Positions 33,725 through 44,554 of a stretch of DNA of 64,000 nt are shown piece after piece; position 1 is the stretch's first letter, and each line of letters starts with the position of its first letter. Both the position numbers and the translations under genes were made by a program. Source of the DNA: Bactericera cockerelli (Eukaryota; Arthropoda; Insecta; Hemiptera; Triozidae); assembly GCA_024516035.1 (NCBI GenBank), contig CM044964.1, positions 998,410 through 1,062,409 of the forward strand. Reading direction: 5' to 3'. The notes under the pieces were generated by a model. It searched no databases. It saw nothing but the letters and a program-made list of their open reading frames with translations, and had not been told where the DNA came from.

Positions 33725-34273
33725 GGTAGACTCAACGTCTGAGTCCGTTTTGAATAGATAAATTCTATGTAAAAATAATAGATAGTAGGTAATATTATTA
33801 TGTACCTAGAGTAAGGATTATAGTAAAGAGATAAGAGGATGTGTAGTGTAATTGTAAACAATAGTGAGAAAGATTAAACCCTTGAACAGTAAAAGTGAAA
33901 GGAAAAATATTATCTTACAGTGCCAGCAGAATCAACAACATTGAGGTGGGTAGGTATCCGGTAACTGCTCCGTGTGAGGTATGAGAAGCTATTGTTCCAG
34001 GTCCTTGCTCTGCTCTGCCCTGCTGACTGAGACTGGTTTTCTGCTCTGCTGACTGACTTGGGGTCTGCGGTTCGTGGTTCGATGCGAGAAAATCCGACGA
34101 TTTTACAGCTACGGGGTAATCCAATATGTAATCCAAAGGGTAATCCAATAATAAGGCACTGCACTGAGTTCCTCACTATTCCTCGGAAAAGTTTTTTTTT
34201 TTATGGGTTTTAGCTTTTTGGGGGTGTAGATTTTTTGTTTTGGGGGTGAAAACACCCAAAATTTGACTGCGCC
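33725..34273 (-). promoter_or_regulatory. 5-prime leader with primer binding site
   Basis: The minus strand downstream of the LTR begins (T)GGCGCAGTCAAA (34262-34274), complementary to the 3-prime end of tRNA-Ser as in 17.6/297-type elements. The leader of about 550 bp contains short upstream frames (for example at 33910-34176) of no recognised product. It must also contain the env splice donor, which I could not place securely. Confidence 0.75.
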
Positions 34274-34650
34274 AGATATAAGTGGGGATCTCCCACTTGT
34301 GTTTTTAAAAAAAGTTTATTTTCCAAAAACTGAAAATGACAAAGTCTCAAAAAATACTTAATATCGAAAAATGAAACTTAATTATATTTTTAAATATGCA
34401 ATTGACATATCAAAATGAATGAAAGATAATTATTAGAACATTTAAAAGAAAATAATATAATTATGAAATAATAAAATACTTAATTAATAAAATGTGAATT
34501 AAATAGATCGGAAATTTAAGTTATCGATCAGCGACAATGCTCGATGCAAGTCCTGACTCAATCTGCCTGTCGGATCCTACCAATGGCTATTGTCAGAAGG
34601 ACAATAGCTGATTTTTTTTAATACAGTCAGCATTTATGGTGGCTGTAACT
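34274..34650 (-). repeat. 5-prime LTR
   Basis: 377 bp, identical by eye to 28221-28597. Carries the element promoter; I saw no clear TATA box, consistent with the initiator-type promoters of this group. The TAAA duplication follows at 34651-34654. Confidence 0.95.
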
Positions 34651-34654
34651 TAAA

Positions 34655-35000
34655 TAGAACTTGATCTACCCATTTATTGTTATTATTTTTATACTAAATT
34701 TTTACATTGTTAATAGAATGTTGAAAGAAGTAATTCATAAACCATTTTTATTTATTGAAAAACACAAAAAAAATGTTGTTTTTTTGTAGTATGTGTAGGA
34801 TGAGAGAAAATACACGTTCAAATTTTCAGAAATGGAACTGATTTATTCATGGATCAAGCTGCCAGTCCATAAGGGAAATACATAAATCGTGGATGAACAA
34901 ACTACAAGATCTAACAGTTTGCCTTTATCATAGGTATTTTAAAGCGCTATCAAATCCCGTTATCCCAAGATCGCTAATTTTCAATTCCGATTTTTCGGGA
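34655..35000. other. unassigned AT-rich sequence right of the LTR element
   Basis: No supported feature on either strand. Confidence 0.35.
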
Positions 35001-35650
35001 TTGAAACAGTCCCAGGATTGTAAACCATAAATACGAATCAAATGTCAATTTTAAAGTTCGAAAATAATTTTTGGCCAACCGTGATTGCCGCCCCTTGCGG
35101 TCTCCGCCCAAGACAACTCCTTTTGGATTCCAGGATTTTTTTTATCTCCTACCGTAAAGGTAGGATCACACTATATGGCATAGATGCCATATTTTCTATG
35201 GCGAGAAAGAAAAACGAATGGCACATATAATATATGACACTTATACAATGCCATATAATGTGGCAAAAAAACTCTATGGCATTGTACGTCTTCCCCCTTG
35301 CCATAGACAAGCCTGCCAGCCGTCACCATATCATATTGTAGACCATGTGTGTGATGAAGCACTCACACGAATGCCATAGATCCTGCCATACGTCTATGGC
35401 ACTTGTCGCCATAGACAAAAATAGTTTTATGGTCATGTAAACAAAGACCGATCACACGCTATGGCAAGGGAGATTGGCATATTATATGTCGCTCTGCCAT
35501 ATCGTGTGATCCTACCTTAAGGCCGCAACTACCTTGTGACGCTATCGGGCGGAATGCCCGCCGGACGGAGCAAAAAAAACGAATAGGATACCTTTAAAAA
35601 AATTGTAGTATTGAGTCAATTTCAAATTTTAAATATATTTTCGGCCATCC
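35001..35650 (+). repeat. satellite-related monomer split by a MITE
   Basis: Left part (35030-35157) has CAACCGTGATTGCCGCCCC and GGATTCCAGGATTTTT. Right part (35518-35640) resumes with GGCCGCAACTACCTTGTGAC and GGAATGCCCGCCGGACGGAG. Together they make one diverged 272-bp-type monomer. Confidence 0.72.
35158..35517. mobile_element. 360-bp MITE with 3-bp TAA target duplication
   Basis: Terminal inverted repeats AGGTAGGATCACAC / GTGTGATCCTACCT, flanked by TAA on both sides. The uninterrupted host monomer reads TAAGGCCGC, so the duplication is confirmed by the empty-site sequence in the array at 38,600. Three-base TWA duplications are typical of PIF/Harbinger. The interior is rich in ATGGCA/TGCCAT pairs and has no ORF. 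Confidence 0.85.
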
Positions 35651-35830
35651 CTTTATTCGCTGGGAATCGTACCAGCTACCCACATTAACCTCACCCAGCC
35701 GGAAATGCTACCCTCACACGAACGGAGGGAACAGAATTTTCTGTGTGAAAAATCTGCTCCAACCGGGGATCGAACTCAGGATCTCTGGACTCGGGCAGTA
35801 GTCACAACCGTTACGCCACGGAGGCTGGCG
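35651..35830 (-). repeat. SINE family A
   Basis: Minus-strand copy with head GCCTCCGTGGCGTAACGGTT, GAGTTCGATCCCCGG B box and a small deletion in the CCCAGGCTGGG body block. Confidence 0.8.
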
Positions 35831-35869
35831 TAACGCTTGTGACTGGCATACAACCACACAACTTCTTAA

Positions 35870-36180
35870 TAATTAATTATTAATACATGTACATATTTAT
35901 ATAGACCGACGAGTGAGCAAGAAGATTTGCGTGAAACGACAAGAAGACTTCAAGAAGACATATTTGAAAGGAGATGACGAATGAACAAATTATTCGACCA
36001 ACTGTGATTTCCGCCCCTCGGCGGCTCCTCCGACCCGGGGATAGGGCCGCAACTAGCTCGCGACGCTTTCAGGCGGAAGAACCGCCGAACGGAGCAAGAT
36101 AGAAAAAGCTAATAGTCGGAAAATCCCTTTGAATTTTTTTGTAGAGTAAAAAATCAAATTTAATGTCGATTTTCCCCTAT
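35870..36180 (+). repeat. element end plus satellite-related monomer
   Basis: Begins with AATACATGTACATATTTATA and TAGACCGACGAGTGAGCAAG, a sequence also found immediately right of the array (39785-39830). It is followed by a diverged monomer with CGACCAACTGTGATTTCCGC and AGGCGGAAGAACCGCCGAAC. Confidence 0.65.
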
Positions 36181-36647
36181 ATCACCCTGGACAATGTGTA
36201 TCCCTATTGTTCACTATGACCTACGAAAACTAGACAAAAATATTGCTTTCCCTCAAGAAAAATTACACGCTTACTACTCCGTCATAGATAAAATATCTGA
36301 CTATTATTTATTGTTTACCGATTAATAAAAAAATGCAAATCATGTGTCAGCAGCTTTTTTTGTAATGAAAACTACAACTTTAGTATGAAACTAAATCCCC
36401 TATGTTGTATTAGCAATGCCGACCTTACAGCTAAACTGTATGCAATACACTTTATTATAATATGACGTTGTATCTTCATGTTCACAAATAACAATCGAAA
36501 AATTTCTAATCTGTTCTGACTCATTGAGTGCCATTCAGTCGTTACAAAATTTTCCCTCCTCTAACTCCAAAGCACAAGAAATTATAATATAATAATATCT
36601 ATCCTCCACAATAATACGTAAACATAAATTACAAGCAGTCACCGTGG
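36181..36647. other. unassigned sequence
   Basis: No supported feature. Confidence 0.3.
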
Positions 36648-36925
36648 CAGAGTGAGTTAGCGCGCTAGGCATTGCATGCATGGTGACCTGGGTTCGATTC
36701 CCAGCGGGACAGGAATTTTTCTGCTCTGTACTTGGATTTTCGGGGTCTACTTATACATCGTGAGGAAAAATGAGTAGTTACTTGTGTGAGTAACGACCAG
36801 TAGCGGCATTACCAGAGTAAAAAGAAATTAATGTAAGTAATAGAATTCGAAAAGTACAGGAGGCTCTTAGTAATGCTGTGCTACCCACAAAAATTGTGAA
36901 GAGGCCTTGTGCTTCATCACAAACG
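36648..36925 (+). repeat. tRNA-derived SINE, family G, full length
   Basis: Head CACCGTGGCAGAGTGAGTTA, GCGCGCTAGGCATTGCATGC, B box GGGTTCGATTCCCAGCGGGA, CATCGTGAGGAAAAATGAGT, then the distal block AGTAATGCTGTGCTACCCAC and TTGTGAAGAGGCCTTGTGCT. Confidence 0.8.
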
Positions 36926-37379
36926 AAATCATACATACAACATAAATTCCATCTAGAATTCTTATGGATCCCCTCACACAGACCAACTCGAAAAAGAAGG
37001 GATTGAATAGTACCTATAACATCCCGCTGATTAATAGAATACCGATCCATGATTACAAGAATGTTGTGAATGGCACAATGGCATGATGAATGGAAAAATT
37101 AAACTGAAAACAAATTGCGAGAAATAAAGCCTGAGAACAATCCTTGGCACCCCCCTTTCTACATGAAAAGGATCGAGCAGGTCTCTCTCACACGTCTCCG
37201 CATTAGACACACTACCGCACCCATTGTTATCTAATAAAAAAGAACCCTCCCCCTTTCTGCAAAGTTTGTTCATGTAGATTAACAGTAAAACACATCCTAA
37301 GAGATAGTATTAAGTACCAAACGTTAAGAGACCCAGATGATTTAATATCTTGCTCAATTGAAAATGAAAGTGCCATTAT
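36926..37379. other. unassigned sequence
   Basis: Open frames on the minus strand are short and without recognised similarity. Confidence 0.3.
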
Positions 37380-37590
37380 TATTATTATTATACAACTCTC
37401 TATTAGATACAAAAGGACATTATGTACAATTGTACATACAAATAATAATTTTAACAGTGAAAAAATGAAGAAAAAAAAACAATATATACAATAAAAATGA
37501 AAAAGAATAGAAAATATTTGAAAACATATGTCCTAACTAAAGGGTGGGGTTATTGCCTATGGCAATCTCTTCAACCCAACCCTTATGCCA
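37380..37590 (-). repeat. LINE 3-prime end (family L1x)
   Basis: Minus strand GGGTTGAAGAGATTGCCATA, CCCCACCCTTTAGTTAGGAC, then an AT-rich terminus with TGTCC and an (ATA)n tail. Confidence 0.68.
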
Positions 37591-37714
37591 TCTTAACTTT
37601 TCTGAATAAAACTAGATTAATAATGTAATTTTTTTTATAGTGTAGAAATATAACATCACTAATGTTGGCACACTTTAATAAATTTCACAATTTTTTTTTC
37701 GATTTATGAACATT

Positions 37715-39790
37715 TTTTTTTTACCAACTGTGATTGCCGCCCTGGGCGTGTTTAAGGGTGGAAATTATCCGCCAAACGGAGCAAGATAGAAAAAAAACAA
37801 AAGTCGGAAAATACCTTTAAATTTTTCGTAGAATAAAAATCAAATGTCGATATTAATATATGAACATATTTTTCGACAATCTCATAAAAAAACTGATTAC
37901 CTATGTTTTTTACTCTATATAAACTTATATCCATCAAGTGACCATGTAATATGACAAAAGTAATATTATAAAATAAAATTATAACTAGCACTAAATAAAG
38001 ATACAGGAATCAGTAGAGAATAAAAAGTCAAGAGAAAAGAAAATGTCTAAACTTAATGCGTAGGTAGGTGTCTCAATAAAACTCTTCACATAACAGGGAG
38101 TTTTGAAAAAAAAAATGGGTGAAAATAAAATAATAATATTATGATTTTTTATCCACTTCTTCTTCTTCTTACCGAACCAAAACCCATGACCGAACGAACG
38201 AGCCGGTCCACTTTGGTCAGGATTTTTTCGGTCCGGTCAAATAAAAAAAAGTGAATTTCAGTGACCAGGTCAGCTTCGGTTCGCTTCGTTCACATAAAAA
38301 AACCGCTTTTAGTGTAAGGACGCAACGACCTGGCGACGCTTCCGGGCGGAATATCCGCCGAACGGAGCAAGATAGAAAAAAACCAATAGTCGGAAAATCC
38401 CTTTAAATTTTTTGAAGAACAAAAATCAAATGTCGATATTTATATATGAACATATTTTTCGACCATCTGTGATTGCCGCCCCTGGGCGTCTCCGCCCACC
38501 CGGGGGTGGCGTTTTAGGGTGGAAAAGTGTCAGCTCGCAGAGACAAATTCTTTTGATCCCAAGAATTTTTTTCTTAATTCTTAGTGTAAGGCCGCAACGA
38601 CCTGACGACGCTTCCGGGCGGAATATCCGCCGAACGGAGCAAGATAGAAAAAAACCAATAGTCGGAAAATCCCTTTAAAATTTACGTAGAACAAAAATCA
38701 AATGTCGTTAATAATATATGAACATATTTTTCGACCAACTTTGATTGCCGCCCCTGGGCGTCTCCGCCCACCCGGGGGTGTCGTTTTAGGGTGTAAAAGT
38801 GTCAGCTCGCAGAGACAAATTCTTTTGATCCCAAGAATTTTTTTCTTAATTCTTAGTGTAAGGCCGCAACGACCTGGCGACGCTTCCGGGCGGAATATCC
38901 GCCGAACGGAGCAAGATAGAAAAAAACCAATAGTCGGAAAATCCCTTTAAAATTTACGTAGAACAAAAATCAAATGTCGATAATAATATATGAACATATT
39001 TTTCGACCAACTTTGATTGCCGCCCCTGGGCGTCTCCGCCCACCCGGGGGTGTCGTTTTAGGGTGGAAAAGTGTCAGCTCGCAGAGACAAATTCTTTTGA
39101 TTCCAAGAATTTTTTTCTTAATTCTTAGTGTAAGGCCGCAACGACCTGGCGACGCTTCCGGGCGGAATATCCGCCGAACGGAGCAAGATAGAAAAAAACC
39201 AATAGTCGGAAAATCCCTTTAAATTTTTCGTAGAACAAAAATCAAATGTCGATAATAATATATGAACATATTTTTCGACCAACTTTGATTGCCGCCCCTG
39301 GGCGTCTCCGCCCACCCGGGGGTGTCGTTTTAGGGTGGAAAAGTGTCAGCTCGCAGAGACAAATTCTTTTGATTCCAAGAATTTTTTTCTTAATTCTTAG
39401 TGTAAGGCCGCAACGACCTGGCGACGCTTCCGGGCGGAATATCCGCCGAACGGAGCAAGATAAAAAAAAAACCAATAGTCGGAAAATCCCTTTAAATTTT
39501 TCGTAGAACAAAAATCAAATGTCGATAATAATATATGAACATATTTTTCGACCAACTTTGATTGCCGCCCCTGGGCGTCTCCGCCCACCCGGGGGTGTCG
39601 TTTTAGGGTGGAAAAGTGTCAGCTCGCAGAGACAAATTCTTTTGATTCCAAGAATTTTTTTCTTAATTCTTAGTGTAAGGCCGCAACGACCTGGCGACGC
39701 TTCCGGGCGGAATATCCGCCGAATGGAGCAAGATAGAAAAAAACCAATACCTAGTCGGAAATATTATCAACCGAGCGACCCCTAAATTAA
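37715..39790 (+). repeat. 272-bp satellite array, about five tandem monomers plus diverged edge units
   Basis: The AAATGTCG landmark recurs at 38431, 38703, 38975, 39247 and 39520 (period 272-273). Each monomer has an AT-rich half and a GC-rich half with CTGGGCGTCTCCGCCCACCC, TTCCGGGCGGAATATCCGCC and AACGGAGCAAGATAG. The central units are nearly identical; the left edge (37715-38330) is diverged. The open frames across it (APGRLRPPGGVVLG and others) are artefacts of the repeat. Confidence 0.93.
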
Positions 39791-40794
39791 TACATGTAAA
39801 TAGACCGACGAGTGAGCTAGAAGATTAGCGTGAAGTTCTTGGACGACATATTTGAAAAAAGCCCCTTCAAAAATAAATTTAAAGAAAAGAAGATAAAAAC
39901 AATACTTCTGATTTCTAATATTAGAAATTTCTCGGAAGTAAAATAAACAATCATACAAAAATAAAAAATTTCGTATTATCCTCTACTCTACGACACTACC
40001 ACGAAGTCTCTGTAGCTGCACACGAAAAACACCCTTAGCTAGAGAGACCACGAGACACCACCGAAAAACAGTGATTTCCACGATGTGAGTAACATTAAAA
40101 AAAAAAAAAAAAATCTCCAATTTCCTCAGAAACATACCAGTCCAATGTTTTTTAAAGAAAAATAGCATAAAATTATTAAAATATTAAAGTTATTCATTGA
40201 AACAATTACACGGACCTGATTTTGTCCTTGTACTTGTTCGTGTGTATGTGTATGTCCTTCCTATTGTGTGAAATTCCAGGTGGGTCTCTCTAGCTATATG
40301 GCGCACATGCACACACACACACACCATCACACACATAAATATACACCACACACACCACGTATTATTTTATGTATTATTTTATGTATGTATTATTTTATGT
40401 TCTCCCTGACTTGTGTTTAACAATTGTTTAATATTGAAAGACACCAATAAAACATGAATTGAATTGAATTGTGTTAGATAATATTCAGTAGAAGAGACCC
40501 GATGTGCGCGCAAGCATGTTGGGTCTCTTTACTAATGGCCTCTCATCAGCAGAAGGTGTGTGATATTTTTTAACATTTTTTTTTGCACAATCATGCTATA
40601 AAATTATCAATTTCACTCACAATTATAAATATAGGAACAAATAAGTATCTACCTATATGAAATCATGAGAAGTTCTTAATTCATAAACGAGTAGTTCTGT
40701 GACTTGTAGTCCTTGCACAGATTCTAATTTTCATATCAAGCATCTGCACAGTAAGACCCCTCTTTGAAAAAATAATGGGCCCACTTTAGGTCTT
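39791..40794. other. intergenic; possible LINE 3-prime tail
   Basis: A palindromic TTTCTAATATTAGAAATTTC lies at about 39912. At 40300-40475 a CA-rich stretch and (TATTATTTTATG)n run end in CACCAATAAAACATGAATTG with short GAATT repeats, typical of a LINE 3-prime terminus. No ORF is attached. Confidence 0.45.
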
Positions 40795-40985
40795 TTAATC
40801 AGCAGTTGGGTGGAGGAGATTGCCACAGGCAATAACTCTCCCCTTTAGTTAGGACAATATTATTTTCTTCTTTATTATTTATTTATTTTCAAATAACTTT
40901 ATCATTTACTAATTTTCAAATTATTTTATATTGTAAATATTGTATAATTTGTCCTTCTATAATAAAACTTGATATAATAATAATG
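40795..40985 (+). repeat. LINE 3-prime end (family L1x)
   Basis: GGGTGGAGGAGATTGCCACA, CCCCTTTAGTTAGGACAATA, then TCCTTCTATAATAAAACTTG and an (ATA)n tail. Confidence 0.7.
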
Positions 40986-41052
40986 TTAATGGTTCTAGGA
41001 TGTTCAAAAACAGCAGAAAATTTTGAAATCTCAAATACCTAATAACTACAAA

Positions 41053-42235
41053 TCAAACACCTCGGCCGAGGTGTGAAGAACGCCTATACAAAGAAAGAGA
41101 CAGCCCGGCAGAGTGTAAGGTTACGGAAAACATAGTTCCCATGCATTTCATGTACTTTCAGCCAGCGAAAAGTGCAACATGAATTTCAAAAATTGCGATT
41201 TTTATTGCAGAAATGGACTCTACGTTGAAAAATAAATTGATTTGACTCTTTGTTTGACTTCCTAGGCCAACGGGAACCCTATTTTCGAGACCCCCCAACA
41301 ATCGTGAAAGACATGAAAAGATTCATAATTTTGTTTTTTTTTTTCTGTTTTTTTTTCATACGGATCCTTTGAGACCCGACTTCGTGTCTTTAACTTGGCA
41401 CTGAAGATTAAGTGAGGTGTCTAAAGTGATCAAAATATAATGGAGATGAGCCCGGACCAAAAAAAAATTCTAAATTATAAGCGGGCGGCCCATTTGGGCG
41501 GCCTCGGGTTTTGGGAGCCCAAATCGGGAATTTAAGGATAATACTAATCTTAAGTGGTATCAAATGAAAGATCTTGATGAGCAGATACCAAATTTATTGA
41601 TTTTATTCCGTCATCCGGTCCACTGGGTGGCACCTGGTGGCCTTTTCATTTTCTTTGGCGGGTAGGTACCTTCGAATCCTTAGCTTAGTGGTCAGATCTT
41701 GGCCAGTATGTATTTTTCGAGATGACCTCGCTCTCTTGCTGTAAAATTTTAATGTTTAAGTTTCCAAGTATTAATTTAGTTAGTTCATTTTCCGTCCGTT
41801 TCTTTAGAAGATAACTTTGTCTATTGGTAGCGTGCACGACCTGCCACCCAGTCATTATGGGTTCGAATCCTGGTGGGGAAGAAATTTTTTAGCTCTATAT
41901 TTTCAATTTGGGCTTAACGTTGTTTTGTTTTTCCGATCTTTATATTTGATCTTCATGACGATCCCATTCATTACCCTCGCGAGGAAAATTTTTAGTGGTT
42001 GCAGAATTGGCCAATGACCTGTGACGGCATTACGAGATTGATTTTGGACAATCATGGTTGGATGGAGATAAAATATGATGAATTAGCTCTCATAATATCG
42101 ATGCTACTCACTAAAAGCTGTGACAAAGTAGTGACTTTGGCCAAGTGCGTAGCATACTAGGCTTGCACGCACGATGACTTGGGTTCGATCCCCTTCAAGT
42201 TTTTTTTCTCTGTCCATTATGTCCGGGGTAAACTA
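41053..42235 (+). repeat. 1.15-kb composite repeat X, copy 2
   Basis: Same sequence and orientation as 19262-20400, from the palindrome ACACCTCGGCCGAGGTGT (41057-41074) through both tRNA-like modules (about 41805-41880 and 42130-42200). Differences are scattered substitutions, a few small indels (for example TTGCAGAAA gained near 41213) and a shortened link to the following minisatellite. Confidence 0.78.
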
Positions 42236-42600
42236 TGATAAACCAAAGGCATGGCCTTCTATATATTTACCTAACCCTAATATAAACCCGAGGAATTGCC
42301 TTCTATGTATTTTCCCTAACCCTACTATATTCCTGAGGCATGGCCTTCTATATATTTTACCTAAATCTACTATACACTGAAGGCATTGCCTTTCATTAGT
42401 TAGAGATTTTAAAGATTTCCTTATAAAAGGCCGATTCTTATATAAAAATGATAATTTTATAGTTTTCATTTTCTTAAATACCTAATGTAAAAAAGCATGG
42501 TCTTATTTCCGGGAGAGATACTCGTGGTGACCCCTGGAACAAGCCGGAGAGAACTCGGGTAAGAAAAGGTCAACGGGAGAGCACTCATTACCTCACCTTG
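42236..42600 (+). repeat. fold-back-like repeat with CCTTCTATGTATTTTACC minisatellite, copy
   Basis: Four minisatellite units (42245-42395), then a shared TTAGAGATTTTAAAGATTTC segment also present after the copy at 20600. CGGGAGAGATACTCG-like motifs follow (42503-42590) as the inverse of those at 20463-20540. Confidence 0.55.
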
Positions 42601-42960
42601 ATAAGGTGATTAATTAATTTCTTTGGCATTTGTAAATCCAGGTGTTTTAGTGTCCCTCATAGGAGGCTCCGAGGTCTATTTAGCATTGAAAGATAAACCT
42701 AATCATGTGGGAGTATAGAATCAAAAGGTATTGCATTGCAAATTTATATATTATTTACTCACTTTGGGGACTCAGGGGGCCAAATCTGTGATCCAAATAC
42801 ATATTGACCTTAGAAAAAATTAAATACGTACTGCTAAAACTATATCTTAAAAAAAGACAACTTGGTACATTCACATTTTCCCAGCTTATTTACTTTTGTT
42901 ATTCATAATGTTTCAGTAGTGTATGAACCTATATTTTCGTACAAAAAGAACTGATATCAG
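42601..42960. other. unassigned sequence
   Basis: No supported feature. Confidence 0.3.
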
Positions 42961-43494
42961 CCCAAAAACACCACTTCGTGGTTAAAAAAAGAAGAACGCC
43001 TCACTCAAAAGAATTATTATAATTAGCTAAAAACAAATGATATCAAATTGAGAACACCTTACCCCCTCTCTTTCTATATCTCTGCACTACTCTCTGAATT
43101 TATTCCTCTTATGTTTATCTTTCTTTATCCTTTCTAGGGGTCATCCCAAACTTGATTTCTCTTTAAATTTACTTGTTGCACGGCAATAAAAAATGGCGGT
43201 CGCGGTGTAATTTTCTCGATTCAAATCAAATAAGTTCAGAAAAATTATACTCCGACCGCCATTTTTTATTGCCGTGCAACAAGTAAATTTAAAGAGAAAT
43301 CAAGTTTGGGATGACCCCTAGAAAGGATAAAGAAAGATAAACATAAGAGGAATAAATTCAGAGAGTAGTGCAGAGATATAGAAAGAGAGGGGGTAAGGTG
43401 TTCTCAATTTGATATCATTTGTTTTTAGCTAATTATAATAATTCTTTTGAGTGAGGCGTTCTTCTTTTTTTAACCACGAAGTGGTGTTTTTGGG
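42961..43494. repeat. perfect long inverted repeat, 242-bp arms, 50-bp spacer
   Basis: Arms 42961-43202 and 43253-43494 are exact reverse complements by eye, including homopolymers. Spacer 43203-43252 keeps partial complementarity (GTGTAATTTTCT / AGAAAAATTATAC). Arm ends read CCCAAAAACACC and GGTGTTTTTGGG. No ORF and no clear target duplication. A transcript would form a long dsRNA hairpin. Confidence 0.95.
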
Positions 43495-43677
43495 GGGATT
43501 TACTATTTCATCAAAATTGAATATCATGTTGAAAAGTTCGCGTCACAAACTCATTTTGTTCTGTCAAATAGTTTTTTCGATGTTTGAGCTCTAAACACCC
43601 ATAATTTTACCAGCATGGGATTATCTAATGACATCACTTTCGTGAATAAAACAAATTATGACAAGTTAAAATTAGCC

Positions 43678-43870
43678 ATCATCAATGGCACGTTAAATAC
43701 ACCTGTGCCACAGAAGTTAAATAAACTGAAGCGAGGTTAGATGATTAAATATTAAAATTTGAACTCTCGTAATGCTGCTGATTCTCGGCCCAACACAGGC
43801 TGGGTGAAGTCAATGTGGGTCAAAGCTAGTTTGTGAGTATCCAGCGAATAGAGTATAAAATCCAGTATCG
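43678..43870 (+). repeat. SINE family B (5S-headed), diverged
   Basis: ATCAATGGCACGTTAAATAC head, CACAGAAGTTAAATAAACTG, then CAACACAGGCTGGGTGAAGT and GAGTATCCAGCGAATAGAGT body. Confidence 0.65.
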
Positions 43871-44104
43871 AATGGCTTAGATGTTAAAGTCTTTGACTGT
43901 GAACAAACCAATTTCCGAGGTGTGACTATTGCATCCGAAGTTCTTGAGTTCGATCTCCCGGTTGGGTAGAATTTTCACAAAATCCTGTCACCTTCAATGT
44001 TTTTAAAACCAGAGGAGTAAGAGTAGTTATGTTTTTCAATAGAGAATTCAGAAAAAAAGAGCTGTAGAATGTGAAGACGTTTTGACTGTAGAATTTGGAA
44101 ATAA

Positions 44105-44232
44105 TAATAATACTCTTTAGTGGAAGGTAACCACGAGGCAAATTCATGCACTGGGTGGGATTCGAACCAACGGATCCCTACGCTACCTGGATGACCAGAC
44201 TAGCCCGTTAACCACTTGACTAGAAGTACAAT
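44105..44232 (-). repeat. SINE family C with internal deletion
   Basis: The tail (TAGTGGAAGGTAACCACGAG) is joined directly to the head side (TTCATGCACTGGGTGGGATT), so about 75 bp of the body is missing relative to the copy at 4786. Confidence 0.72.
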
Positions 44233-44554
44233 GCTTATGGCTATAGAATTTCTAGATATTTTTTATTGTAGATTTTAGGGACGAATAATTAAACAGGATT
44301 AATAGACATTATGCTTTTACTCGGGCTATATTGCGCTATGATTGGTTGAATTTGTTTTGACATGGTGTATCTGTAGGTATGTAATGTACCTACAATAACT
44401 TTTGACATCTCAGTTCCAACTCATTAATGACTAGCGTATTGCATATCTACATAAGATACTAGGCACCCATAAAAATCTAGCAAGAGAGCATTCAGAGTTA
44501 ATAATAATATTAATAACACGTCATATTACAATATATCTACGTAATGATTTAAAC

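Larger units (their letters stand above)
28221..34650 (-). mobile_element. errantivirus-like LTR retroelement, internally deleted, recent insertion
   Basis: A 6.43-kb element with 377-bp LTRs at both ends, a TAAA target duplication (28217-28220 and 34651-34654), a tRNA-Ser-type primer site and a polypurine tract, and gag, pol and env in that order on the minus strand. These features fit the Ty3/gypsy errantivirus group (17.6/297/ZAM-like). The LTRs show no difference by eye and no length change, so the insertion is young. The pol lacks reverse transcriptase and RNase H, so this copy could only move with enzymes supplied by a complete relative. Confidence 0.93.

Noticed and set aside
38412..39785. 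Repeated 80-90 codon frames in the satellite array
   Set aside because: Periodic with the 272-bp monomer and present on both strands; no known protein.
40528..40560. CTGCTGATGAGAGGCC on the minus strand as a hammerhead
   Set aside because: No GAAA and no pairing stem I; chance or decayed.
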